A stretch of 64,000 nt of DNA. Origin: Bradyrhizobium sp. Y36. GTDB taxonomy: Bacteria; Pseudomonadota; Alphaproteobacteria; Rhizobiales; Xanthobacteraceae. A model generated the notes under the pieces. That model was not told where the DNA came from, ran no database searches, and was given only the letters and a program-made list of their open reading frames with translations. A program made the translations under genes and the position numbers. Numbering within the stretch: position 1 is the stretch's first letter; every line of letters starts with the position of its first letter. Where the stretch lies: NCBI RefSeq assembly GCF_002531575.1, contig NZ_NWTI01000019.1, positions 62,001 through 126,000 on the forward strand, in the 5' to 3' direction. Below are positions 26,561 to 34,638 of this stretch, one piece after another.

Positions 26561-27538
26561 ATGCGAGGGATGAAGCGGCTTGCTGCGGCCATTTTTCTGT
26601 TGGGCGGTTGTCTGGTGACCGGCGCTGCAGCGGCGGATACCTACCCGTCGCGTCCGATCCGCCTGCTGCATGGCTTTGCCGCCGGCGGCGCGGCCGACAC
26701 GCTGTCGCGCATCATCGCCGACGGGCTCTCCAAGAAGCTCGGCCAGCCTGTTATCGTCGAGGCCAAGCCGGGCGCGGGCGGCAACATCGCGGCGGACGCG
26801 GTCGCCAAGGCGGCTCCCGACGGTTACACGCTCGGCCTCGTCACCGGCGCGCATGCGATTTCCGCGGCGACCTACAAGAGCCTGGCTTACCAGCCGGCCG
26901 AAAGCTTCGAGATGATCTCGACGCTGGTCTACTACGCGCTCGTCATCGCCGTGCGCAACGACTACCCCGCGAAATCGCTGGGCGAGCTCATCGCGATGGC
27001 CAAGGCCAAGCCGGGTTCGCTCAGCTTCGGATCGGTCGGCTTCGGTAGCACCCATCACCTCGCAGGTGAATTGCTCAACGCCACCGCGGGCGTCGAGATC
27101 GTGCACGTGCCGTATCGCGGCGACTCTCAATCCACCACTGCGCTGCTCGGCGGCGACGTTCCCGTCATCGTCGGCACGCCCGTCCTGCTCGCCCCGCAGA
27201 TCCAGAGCGGCGCGATCCGCGGTCTCGCCGTGACCTCGCCGACGCGCACCGCGCTGCTCCCCGATGTCCCGACCGTGCAGGAGGCCGGGATCAAGGGCTA
27301 CGACGTGCGCACCTGGGCCGGCCTGCTGGCGCCGAAAGGGACGCCGCCCGCGATCATCGCCGCACTCAATGCTGCGACGCTGGATGCGCTCGCCGACCCC
27401 GAGCTCAAGCAGCGGCTGGAGACGGCCGTCGGCGGCGAGGTCCGCGGCAGCTCGCCGGAGGAGATGAAGAAGCTGATCCAGACCGAGATCGCCAAATGGA
27501 CCGGCGTGGTCGAGAGGGCGAAGATCCCGAAGATCTGA
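26561..27538 (+). CDS. Bug-family tripartite tricarboxylate transporter binding protein
   Basis: A 325-residue periplasmic solute-binding protein of the Bug (TctC) type. The signal peptide RLAAAIFLLGGCLVTGAAAA ends near residue 25 and is followed by the hallmark DTYPSRPIRLLHGFAAGGAA. Further conserved blocks include EAKPGAGGNIAADAVAKAAP, HVPYRGDSQS and VPTVQEAGIKGYD. Bug proteins bind carboxylic acids. No TctAB membrane subunits are adjacent, as is common for orphan Bug genes. A carboxylate-type substrate of the neighbouring catabolic genes is the obvious candidate ligand, by inference. Confidence 0.94.
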   Translation: MRGMKRLAAAIFLLGGCLVTGAAAADTYPSRPIRLLHGFAAGGAADTLSRIIADGLSKKLGQPVIVEAKPGAGGNIAADAVAKAAPDGYTLGLVTGAHAISAATYKSLAYQPAESFEMISTLVYYALVIAVRNDYPAKSLGELIAMAKAKPGSLSFGSVGFGSTHHLAGELLNATAGVEIVHVPYRGDSQSTTALLGGDVPVIVGTPVLLAPQIQSGAIRGLAVTSPTRTALLPDVPTVQEAGIKGYDVRTWAGLLAPKGTPPAIIAALNAATLDALADPELKQRLETAVGGEVRGSSPEEMKKLIQTEIAKWTGVVERAKIPKI

Positions 27539-27588
27539 GCTGCGGCCCGCAGACGTGTCTCGCTCACGAATGCTTGACCGGGATCAAC

Positions 27589-27629
27589 GAATGCCTCCGG
27601 CACCGGAGTATGTTACTAGGGAGGCATTC
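27589..27629. promoter_or_regulatory. Inverted repeats upstream of copper operon
   Basis: GAATGCCTCC (27589-27598) and GGAGGCATTC (27620-27629) are perfect 10-bp inverted arms 21 bases apart. An overlapping palindrome, CTCCGG-CA-CCGGAG (27595-27608), sits inside, followed by TATGTT, a possible -10. The arrangement lies 25-65 bases before the first gene of the efflux operon and is a credible metal-regulator operator. A MerR-type site would need a -35 at about 27584, where none is clear. Confidence 0.45.
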
Positions 27630-27653
27630 TGGTCCGAAGGTAAGTCGATATTG

Positions 27654-28019
27654 ATGCGGTTCGTCCGTACCATCCTGGCATTCGCAATCGCCATTTCCTT
27701 GGCGATGCTGCCCGTTGGCGCGTCGGCTTCCCATCTCGCCATGTCGCCGGACGACATGCAGGCGACCATGCAGATGGGCGGCGACGCCGGGATGTCGATG
27801 GACGATTGTTGCCCCGACATGAAGGGGACGCCGTCCGAGACCGGCGGCTACAAATGCGGGATGGGTTTTTGCTGCGTCGGCGGGCTGGTCGCGCTCGACG
27901 ACATCAGGCCCGTCGCCTTCGGCCATGTCGCCGTAGCGGCGAGCACCCTTCCCATTCCTGAGGATCAGGTCGTCACCATCGGCGGCGGCAGTCCTCCCTT
28001 CCGACCTCCTCGAATCTGA
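27654..28019 (+). CDS. Met/Cys-rich periplasmic protein of copper operon
   Basis: A 121-residue exported protein. The signal peptide RFVRTILAFAIAISLAMLPV is followed by a mature part rich in methionine and cysteine: MSPDDMQATMQMGGDAGMSM, DDCCPDMKG, then CGMGFCCVGG. Such Met and Cys clusters are typical of periplasmic Cu(I)/Ag(I) ligands. ATG 27654 puts the start directly at the signal peptide, with GAAGG upstream. It is the first gene before a FixH-like gene and cusBA, all on one strand with short gaps. A metallochaperone role is inferred from composition and context. Confidence 0.83.
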   Translation: MRFVRTILAFAIAISLAMLPVGASASHLAMSPDDMQATMQMGGDAGMSMDDCCPDMKGTPSETGGYKCGMGFCCVGGLVALDDIRPVAFGHVAVAASTLPIPEDQVVTIGGGSPPFRPPRI

Positions 28020-28121
28020 TCTCGCCAAGCCCGAAAGACGCGTGCGGCATGCCCCGCGCGCGGGGACTGACGTGCGCGTGTGATGCGCCACGGCGAAAGA
28101 TCAGATCATGAGGACAGGACT

Positions 28122-28514
28122 ATGCTTTCCAAATTCAGCACCGCGGCGCTCGCCGCCACCCTTTCGCTCGCCGCTTCCGCCGCGATGGCGGGCCCCGGCG
28201 ACTACGCCTTCGAGCCCGTCACGGCGCAGATGAAGAAGGGCGACGACGTCACGCTCTCGGTTCGCCTGACCAACAAGCAGACCGGCAAGCCGGTCGCGGA
28301 CGCCGTCATCTTCAAGACCCGCGTCGACATGGCCCCGGACGGCATGGCCGAGATGGAATCGGCGGTGGCGCCGCTGCCGTCCCAGGAGCCGGGCGTCTAC
28401 GTCTTCCGGACGGACCTGCCTATGGCCGGCCGCTACCAGGTCACGCTGTCGGCGAAGGTGCAGGGCGAGGCGGAGACCGTCACCGGCAAGGTGATCGTCA
28501 CGGCGACCAAGTGA
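28122..28514 (+). CDS. FixH/YtkA-like exported protein
   Basis: A 130-residue exported protein. The signal peptide STAALAATLSLAASAAMAGP is followed by an immunoglobulin-like beta domain (EPVTAQMKKGDDVTLSVRLT; GVYVFRTDLPMAGRYQVTLS) of the FixH/YtkA type. Family members near copper genes are thought to assist metal handling or oxidase assembly. ATG 28122 follows ATGAGGACAGG, a plausible ribosome-binding site; the open frame to 28080 upstream is not needed. It is part of the copper efflux operon. Confidence 0.85.
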   Translation: MLSKFSTAALAATLSLAASAAMAGPGDYAFEPVTAQMKKGDDVTLSVRLTNKQTGKPVADAVIFKTRVDMAPDGMAEMESAVAPLPSQEPGVYVFRTDLPMAGRYQVTLSAKVQGEAETVTGKVIVTATK

Positions 28515-28593
28515 GCGTGCGGACGCCGCCCGCGGCGTCCGCACTTCATTTTCCCATTCATATGGACGCGCACCGAGCGCGCGAAGACACACC

Positions 28594-30015
28594 ATGAAGA
28601 CGCTGCGTCTCCTGACGATTCTCGCTCTCGGCGGCGGCCTTGCCCTGAGCGCATACCGGTTCTCGAATGACGGACGCTGGTCCGCTCATGCCGAGGTGAC
28701 CTCCGCCGCGGCGCCAGCGGACCGGGTGCCGCTCTACTACCGCGATCCCAGCGGCGCGCCGCTATGGTCCGCGGCTCCGAAGAAGGACGACCGCGGGCGC
28801 GACTATTTGCCGGTGTACGATGACGAACAGGCGAGCGCAGTGGCTCCGAAGCCGGCGCAGCCGGAATCATCGCGTAAGATCCTCTACTACCGCAATCCCA
28901 TGGGCCTGCCCGATACCTCGCCGGAGCCGAAGAAGGACCCGATGGGGATGAATTACGTCCCCGTCTACGAAGGCGACGACGCCGACGACGGCACGGTGAA
29001 GCTGTCGCCGGGCAAGATCCAGCGCACCGGCGTGAAATCCGAGCCGGTCGGGCGACGGGCGATCCGCGTCACTGTCAAAGCGCCCGGCACGATCCAGCTC
29101 GACGAGCGCCGCGTCTCGGTGATCGCGATGCGCGCGGAAAGCTTTGTGCAGAAAGTTGCCGACGTCACCACGGGCACGCGCGTGACGGCAGGTCAGCCGC
29201 TGATGGAGATCTACAGTTCGGCCGTCGCCTCCGCCGCGGCCGAATATCTCGCGACGATCACCTCCAAGACGGTGGGCGGCGTCGAAGTCTATGGCCGCGG
29301 CTCGCGGCAACGGCTGGTCAATCTCGACGTCCCCGAACCCGTGATCGCCGAGATGGAGCGGACGCGGGTCGCGCCCGTCACCATCCATTGGTCGGCGCCG
29401 CGCGGCGGCATCGTGCTCGAGCGCAACGCGATCGAGGGCATGCGCGCCAATCCCGGCGACGTGCTGTTCCGGATCGCGGATATCTCGCAGGTCTGGGCCC
29501 TGGTCGACGTCGCCGAGCGCGATCTCGGCAACGTCGCGGTCGGGCAGCCCGTGGCGGTGCGCGCGCGCAGCTTTCCCGGCCGCAGCTTCAGCGGCAAGAT
29601 CGCGGTCGTTTATCCCCAAGTGAACCGCGACACCAGGACGGTTCGCGTCCGGATCGAGCTCGCCAATCCCGATGCCGCGCTGCTGCCGGACATGTATGTC
29701 GATGCCGAGATCGACACGGCCGACGCCGCGCCGGTGCTGGCGATTCAGGATAGCGCGGTGCTCGACACCGGCACGCGCCAGGCCGTCCTCGTCGACAAGG
29801 GAGAAGGGCGCTTCGAGCCGCGCGAGGTGAAGCTCGGCCGGCGCGGCGGCGGCTATATCGAGGTGCGCGACGGGCTTGCGGACGGCGAGGCCGTGGTCAC
29901 ATCCGCCACTTTCCTGATCGATGCGGAAAGCAATCTGAAGGCCGCGCTCAAGGGCTTTGCCCAGGCGGCGCCTCCGGCTCCCGAACCGGGCCATGCGACG
30001 GGAGAGCACAAATGA
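28594..30015 (+). CDS. cusB: CusB-type RND periplasmic adaptor subunit
   Basis: A 473-residue membrane-fusion protein. After the N-terminal membrane segment come two heavy-metal-binding motifs: a diverged VPLYYRDPSGAPLWSAAPKK and a canonical ILYYRNPMGLPDTSPEPKKD with PMGMNYVPVYEG. The canonical motif is the copper-binding entry domain of CusB. The barrel-sandwich and beta-barrel core follows (VTVKAPGTIQLDERRVSVIA, VRARSFPGRSFSGKIAVVYP). Adaptors link the RND pump to an outer-membrane channel. Its stop overlaps the cusA start by four bases. Two copies of the metal-binding module in one adaptor are unusual. Confidence 0.95.
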   Translation: MKTLRLLTILALGGGLALSAYRFSNDGRWSAHAEVTSAAAPADRVPLYYRDPSGAPLWSAAPKKDDRGRDYLPVYDDEQASAVAPKPAQPESSRKILYYRNPMGLPDTSPEPKKDPMGMNYVPVYEGDDADDGTVKLSPGKIQRTGVKSEPVGRRAIRVTVKAPGTIQLDERRVSVIAMRAESFVQKVADVTTGTRVTAGQPLMEIYSSAVASAAAEYLATITSKTVGGVEVYGRGSRQRLVNLDVPEPVIAEMERTRVAPVTIHWSAPRGGIVLERNAIEGMRANPGDVLFRIADISQVWALVDVAERDLGNVAVGQPVAVRARSFPGRSFSGKIAVVYPQVNRDTRTVRVRIELANPDAALLPDMYVDAEIDTADAAPVLAIQDSAVLDTGTRQAVLVDKGEGRFEPREVKLGRRGGGYIEVRDGLADGEAVVTSATFLIDAESNLKAALKGFAQAAPPAPEPGHATGEHK

Positions 30016-33000
30016 TCGCCCGCGTCATCGCCTGGTCGGCGCGCAACCTTCTGCTGGTGCTGTTCGGCACCGGCTTTGCGGCCGCTGCCGGCCTCTATGC
30101 GCTGGTCCACCTGCCGCTGGATGCGATCCCGGACCTGTCGGACACCCAGGTCATCGTCTACACCGAATATCCCGGCCAGGCGCCGCAGGTGATCGAGGAC
30201 CAGGTCACCTATCCCCTGACCACGGCGATGCTCACCGTGCCGAAATCGAAGGTGGTGCGCGGCTTCTCCTTCTTCGGCGTGTCCTTTGTCTACGTGATCT
30301 TCGAGGACGGCACCGACATCTACTGGGCGCGCTCGCGCGTGCTGGAATTCCTGAACGGCGCGGCGTCGCGGCTGCCCGCCGGCGTCAGCCCGACCATCGG
30401 GCCCGATGCCACCGGCGTCGGCTGGGTCTACCAGTACGCGGTGGTGTCGAAGGAGCTGAACCTCGCCGATACCAGGACGATCCAGGACTGGAATCTGAAG
30501 TTCGCGCTGGCCAAGGCCGAAGGCGTCGCCGAGGTCGCCAGCATCGGCGGCTTCGTCAAGCAGTACAACGTCGTGCTCGATCCGCAGCGGATGCGCGATC
30601 GTGGCATCGGCATGCAGAAGATCCGCGACGCCATCCGTGCCAGCAACGCCGACGTCGGCGGGCGCACCGTCGAGCTCGCCGAGTTCGAATACGTCATCCG
30701 CGGCAAGGGCTACATCAAGAACATCAACGATCTCGGCAACATCGTGCTGAAGACCAGCAACGGCACGCCGGTGCTGCTCCGCGACGTCGCCCATGTCGAG
30801 CTCGGGCCGGACGAACGCCGGGGCATCGCCGAGCTGAACGGGGAGGGTGAGGTCGCCAGCGGCATCGTGCTGCAGCGTTTCGGCGTCAACGCCCTCGACG
30901 TCATCGAGAACGTCAAGAAGCGCTTCGGGGAGATCGCGAGCAGCCTGCCGAAATCGGTCGAGATCGTGCCGGTCTACGACCGCTCCAGCCTGATCTACGC
31001 GGCCATCGACACGCTCAAGCACACGCTGTTCGAGGAGAGCATCGTCGTCGGTCTGGTCTGCATCGTGTTCCTGCTGCATGTGCGCAGCGCGCTGGTCGCG
31101 ATCCTGATGCTGCCGGTTGGCGTGCTGATGGCGTTCGGCGCCATGAAGCTGCTCGGCCTCGGCTCGAACATCATGAGCCTCGGGGGCATCGCGATCGCGA
31201 TCGGCGCCATGGTGGATGCCGCCATCGTCATGATCGAGAACGCCCACAAGCATCTCGAGCGCGCCGAGCCCGGCGCATCGCGGGTACAGATCCTGATCGA
31301 GGCCGCCTCCGAAGTCGGGCCCGCGCTGTTCTTCAGCCTGCTGATCATCACCGTGTCGTTCATGCCGATCTTCACGCTGGAATCGCAGGAAGGGCGGTTG
31401 TTCAGCCCGCTCGCCTTCACCAAGACCTTTTCGATGGCCGCAGCGGCCTTGCTGTCCGTGACGCTCGTGCCGGCGCTGATGGTGATCTTCGTCCGCGGCC
31501 GGATCGTGCCGGAGAGCCGGAACGTCATCAATCGCTTCCTGATCTGGATCTACCGTCCGGTGATCAAGGGCGTGCTGCGTGCCAGGACGTTGGTGATCCT
31601 GGCCGCGCTCGCCGTGCTCGCGGTCACGATCTGGCCGGCAAGCCGGCTCGGCACCGAGTTCATGCCGACCCTGAACGAGGGCACGCTGCTCTACATGCCG
31701 ACGACGCTGCCCGGCATCTCCGTCACCAAGGCCGCCGAGCTGATGCAGACCCAGGACCGCATCATCAAGTCGTTCCCCGAAATCGCCTCCGTCTACGGCA
31801 AGGCGGGACGGGCGGCGACCGCGACCGACCCGGCGCCGACCGAGATGTTCGAGACGGTGGTCAATCTGAAGCCGAAGGAGGCGTGGCGTCCCGGCGTCAC
31901 CATCGACAGCCTGATCGCGGAGATGGACAAGGCGCTGCAGTTCCCCGGCGTCTCCAACGCCTGGACCATGCCGATCAAGGCGCGCATCGACATGCTCTCC
32001 ACCGGCATCCGCACGCCTGTCGGCGTCAAGGTCATGGGCACCGACCTCGTCGAGATCGACCGGCTGGCGCGGCAGGTCGAGCGGGTGATCAAGAGCGTTC
32101 CGGGCACCTCGTCGGCCTACGCCGAGCGCGGCATCGGCGGCTATTATCTCGAGATCGTGCCGGACCGCGAGGCGCTCGCGCGCTACGGCATCCTGATCCA
32201 GGACGTGCAGGACACCATCGCCGCCGCGCTCGGCGGCCAGACGGTGACGACGACCGTGGAGGGACGGCAGCGCTTCGCGGTGAACATGCGCTACCCGCGT
32301 GACCTCCGCGACAATCCCAAGGCGATTGCCAGCGATATCCTGGTGCCGATGCCGGCGGGCGGCGCCGTGCCGCTTGGCGAGGTCGCCAAGGTCGAGCCGG
32401 CTCGCGGGCCGACCTCGATCCGCACCGAGAACGGCCAGCTCGCGACCTACATCTATGTCGACATCCGCGATCGCGACATCGGCAGCTACGTCGCCGACGC
32501 GCAGCGCGCCGTGACGGAGAGCATCCAGTTCCCCGCCGGCACCTATGTGGTCTGGAGTGGCCAGTACGAATATCTGCAGCGCGCCGCCGCCCGCCTGAAG
32601 ATCGTCGTGCCCGTGACGCTGACGATCATCTTCCTGCTGCTGTACCTGAACTTCAGGGCGCTGACCGAGACGCTGATCGTGATGCTGTCGCTGCCGTTCG
32701 CGCTGGTCGGCGGCATCTGGATGATGTGGTGGTTCGGCTTCAACCTGTCGGTCGCGGTCGCCGTCGGGTTCATCGCGCTCGCTGGCGTTGCCGCCGAAAC
32801 CGGTGTCGTGATGCTGATCTATCTCGACCACGCGCTCGCCGAGATGAAGGCAGGGCGCAGCGCCGAGGGCCGCGCCGCCACCCGACGCGACCTCCACGAC
32901 GCCATCATGGTGGGCGCGGTCGAGCGCGTCCGGCCCAAGATGATGACCGTGGTCGCCATCATGGCCGGCCTGCTGCCGATCATGTGGAGCACCGGTGCGG

Positions 33001-33200
33001 GATCGGAGATCATGCAGCGCATCGCGCTGCCGATGATCGGCGGCATGATCTCGTCGACGCTGCTGACGCTGGTCGTGATCCCCGCGATCTTCGGCCTGGT
33101 GAAGGGGCGGGGGCTGCCTGATGGCGAGCAGCCGGCGCTTGCCGAGGAATGTTTGGTCGAACGAGGGTACGGCATGCATGCGCCAGAAGCCGCCGAGTAG
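30012..33200 (+). CDS. cusA: CusA-type heavy-metal RND efflux pump
   Basis: A 1062-residue HME-type RND permease with 12 predicted transmembrane segments. It begins MIARVIAWSARNLLLVLFGT and carries the signatures LPLDAIPDLSDTQVIVYTEY, VIEDQVTYPLTTAMLTVP and AIGAMVDAAIVMIENAHK (TM4 with the essential acidic residue of HME pumps), plus NMRYPRDLRDN in the porter domain. Length and motifs match copper/silver exporters. The operon has no outer-membrane factor of the CusC type in the window, so a distant TolC-like protein probably serves it. Nothing looks truncated. Confidence 0.96.
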   Translation: MIARVIAWSARNLLLVLFGTGFAAAAGLYALVHLPLDAIPDLSDTQVIVYTEYPGQAPQVIEDQVTYPLTTAMLTVPKSKVVRGFSFFGVSFVYVIFEDGTDIYWARSRVLEFLNGAASRLPAGVSPTIGPDATGVGWVYQYAVVSKELNLADTRTIQDWNLKFALAKAEGVAEVASIGGFVKQYNVVLDPQRMRDRGIGMQKIRDAIRASNADVGGRTVELAEFEYVIRGKGYIKNINDLGNIVLKTSNGTPVLLRDVAHVELGPDERRGIAELNGEGEVASGIVLQRFGVNALDVIENVKKRFGEIASSLPKSVEIVPVYDRSSLIYAAIDTLKHTLFEESIVVGLVCIVFLLHVRSALVAILMLPVGVLMAFGAMKLLGLGSNIMSLGGIAIAIGAMVDAAIVMIENAHKHLERAEPGASRVQILIEAASEVGPALFFSLLIITVSFMPIFTLESQEGRLFSPLAFTKTFSMAAAALLSVTLVPALMVIFVRGRIVPESRNVINRFLIWIYRPVIKGVLRARTLVILAALAVLAVTIWPASRLGTEFMPTLNEGTLLYMPTTLPGISVTKAAELMQTQDRIIKSFPEIASVYGKAGRAATATDPAPTEMFETVVNLKPKEAWRPGVTIDSLIAEMDKALQFPGVSNAWTMPIKARIDMLSTGIRTPVGVKVMGTDLVEIDRLARQVERVIKSVPGTSSAYAERGIGGYYLEIVPDREALARYGILIQDVQDTIAAALGGQTVTTTVEGRQRFAVNMRYPRDLRDNPKAIASDILVPMPAGGAVPLGEVAKVEPARGPTSIRTENGQLATYIYVDIRDRDIGSYVADAQRAVTESIQFPAGTYVVWSGQYEYLQRAAARLKIVVPVTLTIIFLLLYLNFRALTETLIVMLSLPFALVGGIWMMWWFGFNLSVAVAVGFIALAGVAAETGVVMLIYLDHALAEMKAGRSAEGRAATRRDLHDAIMVGAVERVRPKMMTVVAIMAGLLPIMWSTGAGSEIMQRIALPMIGGMISSTLLTLVVIPAIFGLVKGRGLPDGEQPALAEECLVERGYGMHAPEAAE

Positions 33201-33235
33201 GCGACAAGCCCGATGCAGAGACCGAACCCAGGCAT

Positions 33236-34042
33236 CTAAGCGGACTTTTCAGCGAGAACACGATCGAGGCGTAGTCGATGCCGATGATCGGTAAGAAGAC
33301 GAGCGCCTCCCAGCACCGCAGCGAGAGTTCCCAATCCGGTCCCGCCGGCGATCAAGAACATGATCAAGAGCTGATATTTGACGGCGTCGATCGGTTCGAC
33401 GCCTGCCAGGATTTGGCCGGTCATCATTCCCGGCAAAGAGACAAGGCCGATCGCGGCCATCGCGTTGATGGTCGGCATCAGTCCGCTCCGCATCGCATCG
33501 CGCAGGGCAGGCAGCAGCGCCTGGTATCGCGTCCCGCCAAGAGCAAGGCTGGCTTCCACGGCGGCCCGTTCACGCACCAGGCCATTGGTCAGCGCATCCA
33601 GGCCCAGGCTTATTCCTGTCATGGTGTTGCCCAGGATCATGCCCAGCAATGGCAGCGCATAGCGCGGATGATACCAGGGATCCGGGCGAAGCTCCGTCAG
33701 AAGCGAGAAAATCGTGACGGTACCGGCCGCGAGCAGCGTGCATCCGGCGCCCAAGCCGTAGCTCCACATACCTGGCAGGCGCCGCTTTTGCCGCGCGATG
33801 ATCTCTCGTGATGCGAACAGAACCATGATGCAGGCAGCGAGGGCGGTCCAGAGCAGCGAGACTGCGGCAAACAGGAACGTCAACACGTATCCTACGAGCA
33901 CCAGCTGAACCACCATCCGCACGGTCGCAATAGCCAGTTGTCTTTCGAGCCTGAGTCGGAGAGCAAGCGAGAGAGCGCCGTCCATCACCACAAGAAGTGC
34001 GGGCAGGACCAGATCACCGTAGGCCAGCTGGATGTAAGTCAC
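33236..34042 (-). CDS. fetB: FetB-like ABC transporter permease
   Basis: A 268-residue integral membrane protein with about seven hydrophobic segments, YbbM/FetB-like. The start is GTG 34042 (VTYIQLAYGDLVLPALLVV), overlapping the fetA stop in a GTGA arrangement. Family hallmarks are GNTMTGISLGLDAL and ALGGTRYQALLPALRDAMRSG (EAA-like loop that contacts the ATPase) and GLVSLPGMMTGQILAGVEPI. E. coli FetAB exports iron and helps survive oxidative stress. The substrate here is inferred from homology. It follows fetA and an ATP-grasp gene in one operon. Confidence 0.9.
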   Translation of the reverse strand: MTYIQLAYGDLVLPALLVVMDGALSLALRLRLERQLAIATVRMVVQLVLVGYVLTFLFAAVSLLWTALAACIMVLFASREIIARQKRRLPGMWSYGLGAGCTLLAAGTVTIFSLLTELRPDPWYHPRYALPLLGMILGNTMTGISLGLDALTNGLVRERAAVEASLALGGTRYQALLPALRDAMRSGLMPTINAMAAIGLVSLPGMMTGQILAGVEPIDAVKYQLLIMFLIAGGTGLGTLAAVLGGARLLTDHRHRLRLDRVLAEKSA

Positions 34043-34635
34043 GGCCGGCTGTCCCCGATGCGCCCGTCGGCGCTCATCACGAATATCCTCGACGCAACAC
34101 GGCTGGCCTGGGCGCTGTCGTGAGTGCTCCAAACCACACTCGTTCCATTCGCAATGCGTTCGGCGATCAAGGATTCCACGGCCGCAGTCGATGCCGAATC
34201 GAGTGCCGACGTCGGCTCGTCCAGGAGAAGAACCCGCGACCGCAGCATCAGCGCCCGTACAAGTGCCAACCGTTGGCTCTCTCCGGTCGAAAGCCTTTGG
34301 ACCGGCCAGGGACCGCAACTGCTGGGCAATCCCAATCTTGTGACCAGAGGGAGCGCATCGTCCCATCCGCTGAAGTGATCCTGCACGATGTCTGACCACC
34401 AGCCCGGCTCGGCAGCGAGGTAAGTGACTCGCTTTCGCCAGGCGGGGGCGGGCATTGCCTCCCTGAGCGTTCCGTCCAGCGTGACCGTTCCCTCGTTGGG
34501 GTCGAGATCAGCGATGGAGCGAAGCAGCAGGGTCTTCCCGACGCCAGAAGGGCCCTGCAGGGCGACGCATTCGCCGTCCTGCAAGTCGAATGAGACAGAG
34601 ATGTGCAAACGCCTGAGTGCGCGGACCGTCAGCAT
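34039..34635 (-). CDS. fetA: FetA-like ABC transporter ATPase
   Basis: A compact 198-residue ABC ATPase, short as in FetA/YbbL. Walker A GPSGVGKT (about residues 28-35), signature LSTGESQR (about 115-122), Walker B VLLLDEPTSALD (about 134-145) and the switch His in VVWSTHD are intact. It pairs with the FetB-like permease, whose GTG start overlaps its stop by four bases. The upstream ATP-grasp gene ends three bases before its start, so all three genes are one transcript. Confidence 0.94.
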   Translation of the reverse strand: MLTVRALRRLHISVSFDLQDGECVALQGPSGVGKTLLLRSIADLDPNEGTVTLDGTLREAMPAPAWRKRVTYLAAEPGWWSDIVQDHFSGWDDALPLVTRLGLPSSCGPWPVQRLSTGESQRLALVRALMLRSRVLLLDEPTSALDSASTAAVESLIAERIANGTSVVWSTHDSAQASRVASRIFVMSADGRIGDSRP

Positions 34636-34638
34636 GTG

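Noticed and set aside
27574..27579. TTGACC as the -35 of the copper operon
   Set aside because: The only plausible -10 (TATGTT, 27609) is 29 bases away, too far for sigma-70 or a MerR-type promoter.
29853..33179. A 1108-codon minus-strand open frame across cusA and cusB
   Set aside because: It is the antisense shadow of the RND genes: composition rich in Asp/His/Arg, no family motifs, no ribosome-binding site.
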